From Archangium gephyra (lineage in GTDB: Bacteria > Myxococcota > Myxococcia > Myxococcales > Myxococcaceae), in contig QFQP01000018.1 in NCBI GenBank assembly GCA_003243425.1, positions 82,379-146,378 on the forward strand: a stretch of 64,000 nucleotides of DNA, given 5' to 3'. The translations under genes and the position numbers were made by a program. The notes beneath the pieces were generated by a model. That model was not told where the DNA came from. It ran no database searches and worked only from the letters and a program-made list of their open reading frames with translations. Shown one piece after another: positions 8,966 through 20,101 of the stretch; the stretch's first letter is position 1; each line of letters begins with the position of its first letter.

Positions 8966-9430
8966 TCAGCTCGCCGCGGGCGGCGGGGTCTTGCCGTGCA
9001 CCAGCGTCTTGGTGTCCTGCTTGAACGAGACGTCGACCTTGTCGACGCGCACGGCGATCACCAGGCCGATGCCGAACGTCGGGTGATCGATCACGTCGTC
9101 CATCACGAAGGTCTCGCGCGGCGAATACTTCTTCGCGCGGCCGAGGTCCTTTCCGGCGAACTGGTCTTCCCAGCTCATCTTCACGACGGGCGCGCGTGGC
9201 GCGCGGGTACCTCCGGAGCTGGCCGCTTTGGTCTTCGGCGCTGCGAACGAGGTCGCTTTTTCCAGGGGCTGCGTGCCGCGGAACTGGTGCTCGTTGTCGC
9301 AGGTGTTGCACTTCACCTTGATCACCTTCTGGCCGACCATCGCGATGATGGTGTGCGCGAGGTTGAGCTCGCACTTGCCGCAGAAGGCATCGATCTCTCC
9401 ACCAACCCGAATCGCGTTGGGCAACGTCAT
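8966..9430 (-). CDS. Small protein with zinc ribbon and Tudor-like C-terminal module
   Basis: The protein has 154 residues, using the ATG at 9430 that begins MTLPNAIRVG; an upstream in-frame start at 9487 would add 19 unlikely residues. CGKC and CNTC pairs near the N-terminus suggest a zinc ribbon. A Ser/Ala/Lys linker leads to a C-terminal region with HPTFGIGLVIAV followed by a V.F..DTKTLVH pattern. This resembles the SH3/Tudor-like modules (HPxFGxGxV) that end UvrD-type helicases and CarD-like proteins. RNA polymerase or nucleic-acid contact is possible but only inferred. Confidence 0.7.
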   Translation of the reverse strand: MTLPNAIRVGGEIDAFCGKCELNLAHTIIAMVGQKVIKVKCNTCDNEHQFRGTQPLEKATSFAAPKTKAASSGGTRAPRAPVVKMSWEDQFAGKDLGRAKKYSPRETFVMDDVIDHPTFGIGLVIAVRVDKVDVSFKQDTKTLVHGKTPPPAAS

Positions 9431-9505
9431 GGCGGTGGGCGAATAACAGAAACGCGAAAGCTGTGAAGTGGAGAGGTGGCGGACCACCTCACCACTTCAG
9501 GTGAT

Positions 9506-10456
9506 TCAGCCCAGCGAGAGCTTCTCGCCGAAGGCCGCCTGGTAGCGGCGGGCGAAGTCATCGATCGAATAGCTGTGTTCCTGGCAGCCCTTGAGCTCGA
9601 TGGCGTAGGTGGCGGCGAGCGCGGCGATGCGGCCCGTCGTCTCGTGCGGCAGGCCCTTCGCGAAGCCGTACGCGAGCGCCCCGAGGTAGGCGTCACCGGC
9701 GCCCGTGGGGTCGACCACCGCGCTCGGCGCCGCGACGGGAATCTCGATGGTGGGCTTGCCCTTGATGAGGATGCGCGAGCCTTCCGCGCCGCGCGTCATC
9801 ACCGTGATGGGCGCCATGTCGAACAGCGCCTGCTCGGTGAGGCCCGTGGCCTTGGCCATCATGCCGAACTCGTAGTCGTTGCCGACGAACGCGGCGCAGC
9901 CATCAAGGCCCGCGAGAATCTGCTCCTTCGACAAGCGCGGCACCTGCTTGCCCGGGTCGAAGATGTACGAGACGCCCGCCTTCTTGCACTCGGCGGTGTG
10001 ACGAGCCATCGACTCGGGGTCAGTGGGCGAGATGATGACCCAGTCGCCCTTTTCGAGGCCGAGCGAGGCCAGCGTGACGTCGCGCGCGTGCACCACGGCG
10101 CCCGGGTAGAAGGCGACGATCTGGTTGTTGGCCTGGTCGGTGTTGATGAAGCACGAGGCGGTGAACTCGTTGTTCACGAGGTTGATGCCGCGCGTGTCGA
10201 TGCCGCGGCCCTGCATGAAATCGGCGTACTCACGGAAGTCCTGACCGGCGGCCGAGACCACGGCGGTCTTCGCGCCCAGCAGCGCCAGCGTGTACGCGAT
10301 GTTGCCGGCGGTGCCGCCGCGCATCTTCTTCATCGAGTCGACGAGGAAGCTGACGGTGAGCATGTGGACCTTGTCGGGGAGAATGTGGTCCGCGAACTTG
10401 CCCGGGAAGTTCATGATGTAGTCGTAAGCGAGCGAGCCGGTGACGATGATGCGCAC
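9506..10456 (-). CDS. PfkB-family sugar/nucleoside kinase (adenosine-kinase-like)
   Basis: The protein has 316 residues. The GTG at 10456 was chosen because AAAGGAAAC lies about 7 nt upstream and the product then begins at the first core strand (RIIVTGSLAYDY). The first PfkB motif is MRGGTAGNIAYTLALLG near residue 50, and the second is DPTGAGDAYLGAL with catalytic Asp255. The family phosphorylates sugars or nucleosides using ATP. The substrate cannot be assigned; adenosine, ribose and fructose are all possible. The long upstream frame to 10933 was ignored because it lacks similarity and is an artefact of high GC. Confidence 0.88.
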   Translation of the reverse strand: MRIIVTGSLAYDYIMNFPGKFADHILPDKVHMLTVSFLVDSMKKMRGGTAGNIAYTLALLGAKTAVVSAAGQDFREYADFMQGRGIDTRGINLVNNEFTASCFINTDQANNQIVAFYPGAVVHARDVTLASLGLEKGDWVIISPTDPESMARHTAECKKAGVSYIFDPGKQVPRLSKEQILAGLDGCAAFVGNDYEFGMMAKATGLTEQALFDMAPITVMTRGAEGSRILIKGKPTIEIPVAAPSAVVDPTGAGDAYLGALAYGFAKGLPHETTGRIAALAATYAIELKGCQEHSYSIDDFARRYQAAFGEKLSLG

Positions 10457-10736
10457 AGCGGTTTCCTTTGAAATGAGGGAACGAACGGCGCGGCCATAGC
10501 GCAGTGAGTTCGCGGCTGCCAGCGCGGTCGAGGCGGACGCGCGATGCCTTCGCGCCGCGCTGGCGTCACGGGCGCCCGTGAGCTCCACCGCATCTTTTCT
10601 GCTCGGACAAACAGGCGTCGACGTGGTGCGCCGAAGGTGGCCCGCGTTCGCCGGATTTCTCGAGCGTGGCCCCGCGGTTTCAGTCGCGGAGTGCCCGTTG
10701 CCAGCCGTCAGCCAGGCGCAGTAACTCACCGCCTCC
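10457..10736. other. Divergent intergenic region
   Basis: These 280 nt separate the divergent PfkB kinase and peroxiredoxin genes, so both promoters are expected here. Apart from the AAAGGAAAC ribosome site next to 10456, no convincing promoter boxes, hairpins or small genes were seen. Frames open across it are explained by base composition. Confidence 0.5.
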
Positions 10737-11237
10737 ATGATCAAGCTCAACGAGGCGGCGCCGGAGTTCACGGGAACTTCGACGACAGGCGCGACGGTGA
10801 AGTTGAGCGCGCTGCGCGGCAAGTACGTGGTGCTCTTCTTCTTCCCGAAGGCCTTCACGCCGGGCTGCACCCGCGAGTCGAAACAGTTCAGCGACGCGTA
10901 CGCCGAACTGAAGGCCCTGGGCGCGGAGGTCATCGGCGTCTCGACCGACGATCACCAGACGCAGTGCGAGTTCGCCGAGTTGGTGGGCGCGCAGTACCCG
11001 ATGATCGGCGACGCCGACGGCAGCATCGCGCGGCAGTTCGACGTGTTCTGGCCGTTCTTGAAGTACGTGCGCCGCGTCACGTTCATCATCGACACCGAAG
11101 GCATCGTACGCGCGGTGCTCAACCACGAAGCGCGCATCGGCAAGCACGTGGACGAGAGCGTGGCGACGTTGCAGCGGTTGCAGCGCAAGGCCGCGCCTCC
11201 GAGTTCGTCGTCGTCCGAGTTGCCGACGGTGCCGTGA
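10737..11237 (+). CDS. bcp: Peroxiredoxin, Bcp/PrxQ type
   Basis: The protein has 166 residues and the AhpC/TSA fold. The peroxidatic Cys44 lies in FTPGCTRES, matching the PxxxTxxC region, and a possible resolving Cys77 lies in HQTQCEF. It would reduce hydrogen peroxide and organic hydroperoxides in the cytoplasm with thioredoxin as electron donor. The fold ends near residue 155 and a Ser-rich tail follows. The ATG at 10737 has no strong ribosome site. It converges on the DUF2378 gene 10 nt further on. Confidence 0.92.
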   Translation: MIKLNEAAPEFTGTSTTGATVKLSALRGKYVVLFFFPKAFTPGCTRESKQFSDAYAELKALGAEVIGVSTDDHQTQCEFAELVGAQYPMIGDADGSIARQFDVFWPFLKYVRRVTFIIDTEGIVRAVLNHEARIGKHVDESVATLQRLQRKAAPPSSSSSELPTVP

Positions 11238-11247
11238 TCCCGAGCCG

Positions 11248-11790
11248 TCAGCTCCAGCGAACTTCGAGTGTGAGCCCGAGGCCCGGGCCCACGTGCTCGA
11301 TGATCTTCAACTGAATGTCGCGGGCTCCAGCGAGCTCGAGCCCGCGACGCAGCAGACCCAGATACCAGCCGGGGTAGGTGACGCGGTTGATCCACAGCCG
11401 CCACACGCCGGGCTCGGTCTCGTCGAGCTTCGTTTCGAAGAACGTGCTGCCGGTCGACAACGTGCGTGTCAGCCGCTGCAACGTTCGCTTCGGCCCGAGC
11501 AACTTCATGCCGACGATCACCGCGCGGCCGATCAACGTCTCGCCATAGCCATCGACGAAGCGGCGGCCCAACGACTCGATCGCGAGCGGGAATGGCAGGT
11601 CGGGCGCGAAGACTTCGACGGCCACGCGTTGAAGCTGAACGTATTTTTCCACCGGGTATGCAGCGTCGATCGGCGCATCGGGGTCGAAGCCGATTTCTCG
11701 AAAGCGCGCTTTTTCGGTCGGCTTCAACGGGCCCACCGCGCGCAGCAAACCTTCCACCGTCTGAGAGAACACCAACTCTGCTGCAGCCAC
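11248..11790 (-). CDS. DUF2378 / TIGR02265 family protein
   Basis: This 180-residue protein matches in layout the paralogous family known mainly from myxobacteria. The N-terminal MAAAELVFSQTVEGLLRA is followed by the central region FVDGYGETLIGRA and the closing half RLWINRVTYPGWYLGLL. Family members are about 180-200 residues long with no known biochemical role. There is no signal peptide or membrane helix. Its presence is the best single lineage marker in this window. Confidence 0.85.
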   Translation of the reverse strand: MAAAELVFSQTVEGLLRAVGPLKPTEKARFREIGFDPDAPIDAAYPVEKYVQLQRVAVEVFAPDLPFPLAIESLGRRFVDGYGETLIGRAVIVGMKLLGPKRTLQRLTRTLSTGSTFFETKLDETEPGVWRLWINRVTYPGWYLGLLRRGLELAGARDIQLKIIEHVGPGLGLTLEVRWS

Positions 11791-11945
11791 GTGCAGTGCG
11801 ATTGCACGAAGCGAACCGCGCTCAACGCACCGGAATTACGTTCGCGCGAATTGCAGATCTGAAATCACTGCCGTTTCTGAAACCAGCGGTGGTAGCTCGC
11901 GCCGCGGACCCAATGTGACGGACGCGTGTTCCGAAAACGAGATGG

Positions 11946-12695
11946 TCAGAACTGGAAGCCGGCATCGCGAGCCAGTTCAAGCGCCACGCTCAACGTGACC
12001 GTGAGTGCAGTGTCGACCGTCTGACCCGCACGGATGCCGCTGCCAAGGCTGTAATCAAATTGTGAGGAACCGCCTTCGTGGGTGGCAGACACTCTGAGGT
12101 AGATAGCGTGAGTCACGCACACGTCGATCGGTGAGAAGCCTTCGGTTGTGTAGCAACACAGGGGCGAGATCGACCAGTGCTGCTGAAGGCCGGCGTCCAG
12201 CCTCGCCAGAATCACTGTTCGAAGCCCCCCGTCCGCCGTCTCATCTGCATGCGTAACGGCAACCGAGAGAATGTCTGTCTCGTAGCTGTAGGTGCTCGCG
12301 ACGTTGCACTCTCCAACAGCGCCACAGCTCTGAAATCCTGCTTCCAGAGTGACCCTTATGAGGTCTCCACAAGTCGTGCATTCCGGGACGATCCGCGAGC
12401 AAAAGCCTGCACCAGGCACTTCGGCGTTGTGACAGTGATCAAACCGGCACTCGTCGTCGTGTGCGCAGGGCTGGCAGACCCACGAGCAGCCTGTCTCATT
12501 TGAGCAGCGAGCTCCGACAGGACAGTTGTCACACACAGAACCCGCGTCGGTGGAACCGCCATCGACGAAACCAGCATCCGCGACGCCGCCGTCCGCGACG
12601 ACGAGAACAGATTTCAAGCCGTCGGCAAAATCTGACACTACTACTGCGCATCCGGAAGCGATGATCGAGACTGCCAGATAGCGAAGTGTTTGCAT
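11946..12695 (-). CDS. Cys-rich lipoprotein of unknown function in an A+T-richer patch
   Basis: The protein has 249 residues. The signal peptide ends in the lipobox IIASGC. An Asp/Gly/Ala linker with DGG and DAG repeats leads to a Cys-rich segment (CDNCPVGARC, CQPCAHDDEC, CTTC) likely held by disulfides, then a beta-rich C-terminus. It starts MQTLR, as does the next gene upstream from its third residue, and both carry similar bases just around the start. It lies 6 nt downstream of the metalloprotease stop, so the two are probably co-transcribed. No family is recognised. Confidence 0.72.
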   Translation of the reverse strand: MQTLRYLAVSIIASGCAVVVSDFADGLKSVLVVADGGVADAGFVDGGSTDAGSVCDNCPVGARCSNETGCSWVCQPCAHDDECRFDHCHNAEVPGAGFCSRIVPECTTCGDLIRVTLEAGFQSCGAVGECNVASTYSYETDILSVAVTHADETADGGLRTVILARLDAGLQQHWSISPLCCYTTEGFSPIDVCVTHAIYLRVSATHEGGSSQFDYSLGSGIRAGQTVDTALTVTLSVALELARDAGFQF

Positions 12696-12701
12696 CGCCG
12701 T

Positions 12702-14357
12702 CTAGAAGCAGCCCAGTGCAACGAGTTTCGGCGCAAGAACGGTGTTTGGGGATGGATATGGCCCAACAGTGAGGGATGGTGGCGTCGTCATTGACACCAT
12801 CGCACCCACGAAGTCGGTAGCGGTTGGGAACATATCGGTGGCGAAATAGAGCGCATACTGAGCCGTCAAACGCCACGAGCGGAATAGAATGTCGCGTGGG
12901 ACAGTTGGGCGTTGTTTCAACTGGTTCCAGCCATCGTAGAGGCCTTTCCCGAGGGCCGTACGGTGGTTGTTCGTATTTACCGTCGAGCACGCGCCGGTCG
13001 GCCAGTCTATTACGAGATTAGACGAGGCGATTTTGAAGTCTGTGCGCGGCGATGGTGCATTGGGATAGAGCCAGCGCAGTCGCATGTCTTCGCTTGAGAT
13101 TCCAATAAAGTCAGCGACAAATTCTATGAATGAGCCGCTCTTGCTGAAGATCGGGTGACCGGAGCCGATCTTGAGGTCTTTGAAGAGGCTGTGTCCGTAT
13201 TCGTGCCCGTATAGATCTACAGTGTTGTCGGACGGGCTCATCCAGTATCTCGTATAGTTTGAGCATGGAGGAGGTGACGTTCCGTTGATGCCAGAACAGC
13301 CGGTTCCGGTGTGAGCAACAACGACGAACGTTCGCTGATGCAAGCTGTTGGGAATCACAACTGTGCTTGCCAAGGGGGCTTTCCCCGTTGCCGTCCACGG
13401 CCATTCGAAGCCGTAGCTGGCGCCAGTCGCACTGGAAAGGTTGCGCCAAGACTCAAGCAAGAACCAGAATTCTGTTCTGGCGAATTGGCTCGCGGTGAAA
13501 GCAGGGTCGGTACAACTGGCCGACAGTGCAGTGCACCCCGTACCAGCTTGGGACTCCCAGTAGATACTGCCGCCTTGGCCGTATGCCTCGACCGAAAATG
13601 GCATCGGATTGTAGTGATTAATATTGTCGGAGATGTGAATGGCCGTCCCGGCAGAATCAATAATCACGGTTCGGTGGGCGCCGTTCTCGTCCAGCCCGGA
13701 AACGATCCACAACAACTTCTTGAGTGCTGCTTCTCGGTTGAGGAGCCATGTGAGGTTTGACCAGTGCAGCACTGCGCTCCTGCGTTCAAGTCTCTGTCCG
13801 AGTGTACGCTCTGCAATGTCCCATGCTTCCGCTTCCACGATTGTGAATGGGCCCGATTCGTAGCCATCGACCGGTGGAGCGTGTGAGTTGTAGATGCCTC
13901 GGATGCCAACTGAGCTTCCTTTGTGAATAATTACGATGATTTCGCGCGAATTCGTGTGGTCTCCGTGCCGAACGCCAAAGAAGACGGCGGTAGCCGTTTC
14001 TGCCTCGCTCAGTTCTGACTCGGAAGGCGAGACGAATTCAAAGAAGGGCTTGCTGGACTCGTACGTTATGAATTCGTCGGCGGACACCCCGAGGGCATCT
14101 CGACGTTCCGTCAGCCATTCCAGGACAGAGTTCGGTTGGGCGTCTGGAATGGGGAAGAAGCCCGAGCTGGCAACGAGTTGTCCTGCCGATCCCCAATACA
14201 GGAGCGGGGGCGCTTCTTGCTGAGCTTCATTGTTTAGTCGAATCGTCCACTCTTCTTGCGCTTCTTGGGACAGCCATCTCTTCGCGCTCGCGTTTGACGC
14301 TGAGGCAACCGTGACGAGAAGAGCCGTGCCGACAACTCGAAGTGTCTGCATTGTCAT
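12702..14357 (-). CDS. Secreted gluzincin metalloprotease (thermolysin-like)
   Basis: The protein has 551 residues. The ATG at 14357 was chosen because AAGGG lies 6 nt upstream; the ATG at 14351 is an alternative. A signal peptide ends near residue 25 (NASAKRW). Residues of about 40-230 could be a propeptide. The zinc motif HEYGH is at 385-389, and Glu412 in SGSFIEFVADF is well placed as the third ligand, as in M4 and M36 peptidases. Four Cys pairs suggest disulfides. The gene lies 2 nt after sdhB and its bases are clearly less G+C-rich, so it may be acquired. An extracellular protein-degrading role is inferred. Confidence 0.78.
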   Translation of the reverse strand: MTMQTLRVVGTALLVTVASASNASAKRWLSQEAQEEWTIRLNNEAQQEAPPLLYWGSAGQLVASSGFFPIPDAQPNSVLEWLTERRDALGVSADEFITYESSKPFFEFVSPSESELSEAETATAVFFGVRHGDHTNSREIIVIIHKGSSVGIRGIYNSHAPPVDGYESGPFTIVEAEAWDIAERTLGQRLERRSAVLHWSNLTWLLNREAALKKLLWIVSGLDENGAHRTVIIDSAGTAIHISDNINHYNPMPFSVEAYGQGGSIYWESQAGTGCTALSASCTDPAFTASQFARTEFWFLLESWRNLSSATGASYGFEWPWTATGKAPLASTVVIPNSLHQRTFVVVAHTGTGCSGINGTSPPPCSNYTRYWMSPSDNTVDLYGHEYGHSLFKDLKIGSGHPIFSKSGSFIEFVADFIGISSEDMRLRWLYPNAPSPRTDFKIASSNLVIDWPTGACSTVNTNNHRTALGKGLYDGWNQLKQRPTVPRDILFRSWRLTAQYALYFATDMFPTATDFVGAMVSMTTPPSLTVGPYPSPNTVLAPKLVALGCF

Positions 14358-14359
14358 GT

Positions 14360-15117
14360 TTAGCCCTTGAGCTGACCCTTGATCAGATCGGCGTTGAACT
14401 CGGCGATCACGCGAACCGGGATCTCCTTGGGGCACACCGCTTCGCACTGCGAGAGGTTCGAGCAGGTGCCGAAGCCTTCCGCGTCCATCTGCATGGCCAT
14501 GTTCTTCGCGCGCTCGACGCGTTCCGGCTGGCCCTGCGGCAGGTGCGCGAGGTGCGAGGCCTTCGCCGCCACGAACAACATCGCCGACGCGTTCTTGCAG
14601 GCCGCGACGCACGCGCCGCAGCCGATGCACTGCGCCGCGTCCATCGCGAGGTCGGCTTCCTTCTTGGAAATCGGCACCGCGTTCGCGTCGGGCGCGCCGC
14701 CGGTGTTCACCGACACGTAGCCGCCCTTGGCGATGATGCGATCGAACGCGTTGCGATCGACGACCAGGTCACGCAGCACCGGGAAGGCCTTCGCGCGCCA
14801 CGGCTCGACGTAGATCTCGTCGCCGTTCTTGAAGTGACGCATGTGCAGCTGACACGTCGTCACGCCGCGGTGGCCGCCGTGCGGAATGCCGTTGATGACC
14901 ATCGAACACATGCCGCAGATGCCTTCGCGGCAGTCGTGATCGAACGCGACCGGCTCTTCGCCCTTCGCCTGAATCTGCTCGTTGAGCGTGTCCATCATCT
15001 CCAGGAAGGACATGTGCGGCGACACGTTCTCGACGTCGTACGCCTTCATCGCGCCCGGCTGGTCCTTCGAGGGCTGACGCCAGACGTGAACCTTCAACTT
15101 CATCGTGTCGTTGCTCA

Positions 15118-15118
<1 letters not shown>
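14360..15118 (-). CDS. sdhB: Succinate dehydrogenase iron-sulfur subunit
   Basis: The protein has 252 residues. The [2Fe-2S] ligands are C63, C68, C71 and C89. The motif [11 protein letters not shown] (C164-C174), with C219, C225 and C229, supplies the [4Fe-4S] and [3Fe-4S] clusters. It passes electrons from SdhA flavin to the membrane quinone site. The ATG at 15118 shares one base with the sdhA stop (TAATG), so translation is coupled. The order C-A-B and the sequence style match the single-cytochrome (type B) enzymes of Bacteroidota and delta-proteobacteria. Confidence 0.96.
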
Positions 15119-17024
<1,906 letters not shown>

Positions 17025-17028
<4 letters not shown>

Positions 17029-17750
17029 GGCTTGATGATCCCCACGAGGACGGCGAGAGGAATCGACGCGAACGCCGCGCAGATTCCGTAGCCAACGACC
17101 AGCGCCGCGTTCTTCAGGAAGGGCGTCCACCTGGGGCCCCAGAAGCCGAGGTGCTGGAAGATGCTGTAGATGCCGTGCGACAGGTGCGCAGCGAGCAGGA
17201 TCTGCGCGCCCACGTACAGCAACGCGATGAGCGGCTGCTGGAAGCCCATCACCAGCATCGAGTACGCGTCGTAGTGACCGTCAGGCAGCAGCGCGGCGGG
17301 CTGCGGGCCGGTGACGTGCCAGGTGAAGTGGGCCAGGTGGTACAGGAAGTACACGAGCACCACCGCGCCGGTGATCATCATCGACTTCGCGGCGCCGCTG
17401 GTGGGCGACTTGTTGGCGTAGGCGTAGTCGACAGGGCGCGCCGCGCGGTTCAACTGCACGGTGCGAATGGCGGTGAACACGTGCAGCGGAATGCCGATGA
17501 GCAACGCTGAGCGCGCGCCCCAGAGGAGCAGGGCGTTGCTCTTGAGCGCGGTGGCGTACCCGTTGAACACGTCGCGGCCGGCGAACGCCAGCAGGTTGCC
17601 GGCGAGGTGGCCGATGATGAACACCCACAGGCCCAGACCGGTGGCCGCCATCACCACCTTCGAGCCCACTGAGCTCTTCATGAACTTCACGAGCGAACCC
17701 AGCAGGCTTTCACCTGTGGTTTCGCGCTTCAGCTCCATCGCTTCTGCCAT
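17025..17750 (-). CDS. sdhC: Succinate dehydrogenase cytochrome b558 subunit
   Basis: The protein has 241 residues from the ATG at 17750, with GGAG upstream. Five hydrophobic helices are visible, starting at [20 protein letters not shown]. Conserved His residues ([25 protein letters not shown]) are the expected ligands of two b haems. This single large anchor replaces the separate SdhC and SdhD of enterobacteria and fits the type B enzyme. It is the first gene of sdhCAB; the promoter should lie between it and the divergent MFS gene. Confidence 0.94.
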
Positions 17751-17932
17751 CTTCGCGGGCTCCGTCGGGGGAAGGTGGTGCCAGTCCCGGGTGTTCTTTA
17801 TGCGGCGACCCGGAGTGGGACCACTGTTGCGTTTGCCGCCCCCCCTCGACGTCGACAAGAAAAATCGTGTGACCAGCAAGCAAGATTCATCGCGCAGCGT
17901 TTGCGCGTCCCGAGTTCTGTTAGGTGAGCCGC

Positions 17933-19144
17933 GTGTCTGACGTCGTCAAAGCTCATTGGAGCCGCAGCACGCTGCGTTTGTGGCTCGGCGCCCTGCTGGT
18001 TTTCGGGGCGATGTTGCCCGAGACGATCGTGATCCCGGTCGTCCGCAAGTTCGTGACGGCGCACTGGCCGGGCCACGAGTGGCTGATGCACGCGTTCCTC
18101 GCGGTGAACCTGCTGGGCGCCGTGGTGGGTGGGCCGTTGCTCGCGGTGCGGGCGGAGCGGCTCGGTCGTCGGCGGGTGGTGGCTGCGGTGTCGGCGGTGC
18201 TGGCCGGCGGGTTCCTGCTGGCGGTGACGCTGGCGCCGCCGTGGCCGCTGTTGCTGGCGCTGCGCTTCGTGCAGGGCTCCGTCTACATCGCGGCGGTGTC
18301 CATTCTCATGGGCACCATTCGCCGGCAGTCGCAGTCGGCGGCGGCGATGGGCGTGGTCGGCTGCGCCGTGGTCTTGTCGATTCTGGTCGGCATTCCGCTG
18401 GGCGCGGTGCTCTCGAAGACCTCGCCGTCGCTGCCGCTGCTGGTCGGCGGCGTGAGCGGCGTGTTGACCGGGCTCATCGCGCTCTTCGTGTTGCCGAAGA
18501 CCACCGATGCGCAGCAGTCGCAGGTGACGTTCAAGTCGCTGGTGTTCGACGCGCCGCAGCTGCGTGGGCCGACGATCGTGGTGGCGCTGGAGCGCTTCGC
18601 GGTGGGCGCGTTCATCGTGCCGCTGCAGCTCTACGGCCACCACGTGCTCGGCGTTCCCGACTCGAAGGTGAACGGCTGGTTCTCGGCGTTCCTGATGATC
18701 TTCGCGCTGGGCACGTGGCCGATGGCGCGGCTGGGCGACAAGGTCGATCGCTGGAAGCTGGTGGCGATCGGCGCGGCGCTCTACGCGCTGTCATACCTGG
18801 TGTTGGGCGTGACGCCGGTGAACCTGATCGTGGTGGTCTGTTCGATCGCGGGGCTCGCGTCGGCGGCGATCTACGGCCCGTCACTCGGGCTGGCGGCGAT
18901 GGCAGTGCCCGACACGGCGCGCGCGTCGGCGATGGCGGTGCTCAACGCGGCCGGCACGCTGGGCATGTTCCTCGGGTCGGCGCTGGCGGGCGGCCTGTCG
19001 AGTCTGCTGCTGTCTCTGGGCTACGAGCGCGGCCCGGCGTACGTGGCGGTGTTCGTCGCGGCCGGCGCGGTTCAGATCATCAGCGTCTTCGTGGCGCTGC
19101 GGCGACGCGGTCAAGCGGTGGCGGCGGTCCCCGCCGAGAGCTGA
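17933..19144 (+). CDS. MFS transporter
   Basis: The protein has 403 residues with about 12 hydrophobic segments. The loop after helix 2 reads AERLGRRRV, a variant of the MFS motif GxxxDRxGRR, and RRQSQSAA follows helix 4. The GTG at 17933 was chosen because AGGTGAG lies 5 nt upstream; a GTG at 17924 has no ribosome site. It probably exports or imports a small molecule by proton exchange; the sequence gives no hint of substrate. It is transcribed divergently from sdhC. Confidence 0.88.
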   Translation: MSDVVKAHWSRSTLRLWLGALLVFGAMLPETIVIPVVRKFVTAHWPGHEWLMHAFLAVNLLGAVVGGPLLAVRAERLGRRRVVAAVSAVLAGGFLLAVTLAPPWPLLLALRFVQGSVYIAAVSILMGTIRRQSQSAAAMGVVGCAVVLSILVGIPLGAVLSKTSPSLPLLVGGVSGVLTGLIALFVLPKTTDAQQSQVTFKSLVFDAPQLRGPTIVVALERFAVGAFIVPLQLYGHHVLGVPDSKVNGWFSAFLMIFALGTWPMARLGDKVDRWKLVAIGAALYALSYLVLGVTPVNLIVVVCSIAGLASAAIYGPSLGLAAMAVPDTARASAMAVLNAAGTLGMFLGSALAGGLSSLLLSLGYERGPAYVAVFVAAGAVQIISVFVALRRRGQAVAAVPAES

Positions 19145-19174
19145 ACAACCGAGGTGCTCCCGGCGACCGGATTT

Positions 19175-20082
19175 TCACTTCGAGCGTTCGTAGTAGTGCG
19201 GGCGCAGCGAGTCGACGAACCGCCGCTGGAAGTCGCTCACCGAGACGTGCGCCACCTGCAGGAACGCCGCGTCGAACGGGGCCCCGCGCGCGCGGGCTTC
19301 GAACATCTGGCGAATGCCTGGCTCACCGACGAGCGAGACGAGGAACTTCAACGCCTCATGCGCGATGGCGCACGCGAGGTACACGCTGCACTTGCCGTGG
19401 GCTGAAACGCGCGGTCGAGCGGGGTGGCACCGCCCTCGGTGTAGACCCACGCCGCGATGTCGTCGATCGTCGCGGCCATCGGGGTGTCGGCCACGTAGCA
19501 GGCGAAGCCTTCGGCGAACCAACGAGGCCGGTGACTGCGGGCCCATTGATCTTCGACGAGGTGACCCAACTCGTGCAGCGCGGCCTCGGGGTACTTCATC
19601 GCGCGGCCGCTGTGGTGTCTGAGTTCCCCGGGGCCGATGAGCCAGAACTGGGTGCCGGCGGCCAGGCCGAACGCCTCACCGTTCTTCATGAAGCTCGCCG
19701 GAGAAACGGTGCCTGTGACGGACCGACGCAGGCCGCCCCAGGTCTGCAGGCGCGGTGAGGCCGCTGCTTCACGAACGCTGCGCTCGATGAACTCGCGGTC
19801 GGCGTCGGAGACTTCGACGTCGTAGCGGGTGATGCGCACGGTGACTTCGCCGGGCTGCGCAACGGGCGGCTCGGGGCGACGGAGGCCAGCTTCGGCGCGC
19901 GGCGTGACAGCGCGCGTCGACGGCGGGGGCGAGGGCACCACGGTGACGTCTTCACCGTCGGTGGTCTGCACCTTCGCACCGCGGGGAATGGTCGACGCGT
20001 CGTCGGTGTAGTGCACCTCGCCGCGGGCGTCGGTCCACCGGTAGCTCTGCGAGAGGAGCAGCAGGGTGAGCGCGAAGGGCAC
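19175..20082 (-). pseudogene. Secreted DUF4124 / MA-type metalloprotease interrupted by a one-base frameshift
   Basis: From the GTG at 20082 the product has a hydrophobic start, a DUF4124-like segment (YRWTDARGEVHYTDD), a Pro-rich linker and the zinc motif HELGH at 170-174 with Glu191 in WFAEGFA. At the AAA run 19406-19408 (TTT on the coding strand) this frame turns into unrelated residues. The expected continuation (AHGKCSVYLAC...) is found in the next frame and runs to a stop at 19175. Adding one T restores a single protein of about 300 residues. The gene is either broken or the sequence has a homopolymer error. Confidence 0.75.
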
Positions 20083-20101
20083 GCGCTCAGGTTACCGCGG
20101 G

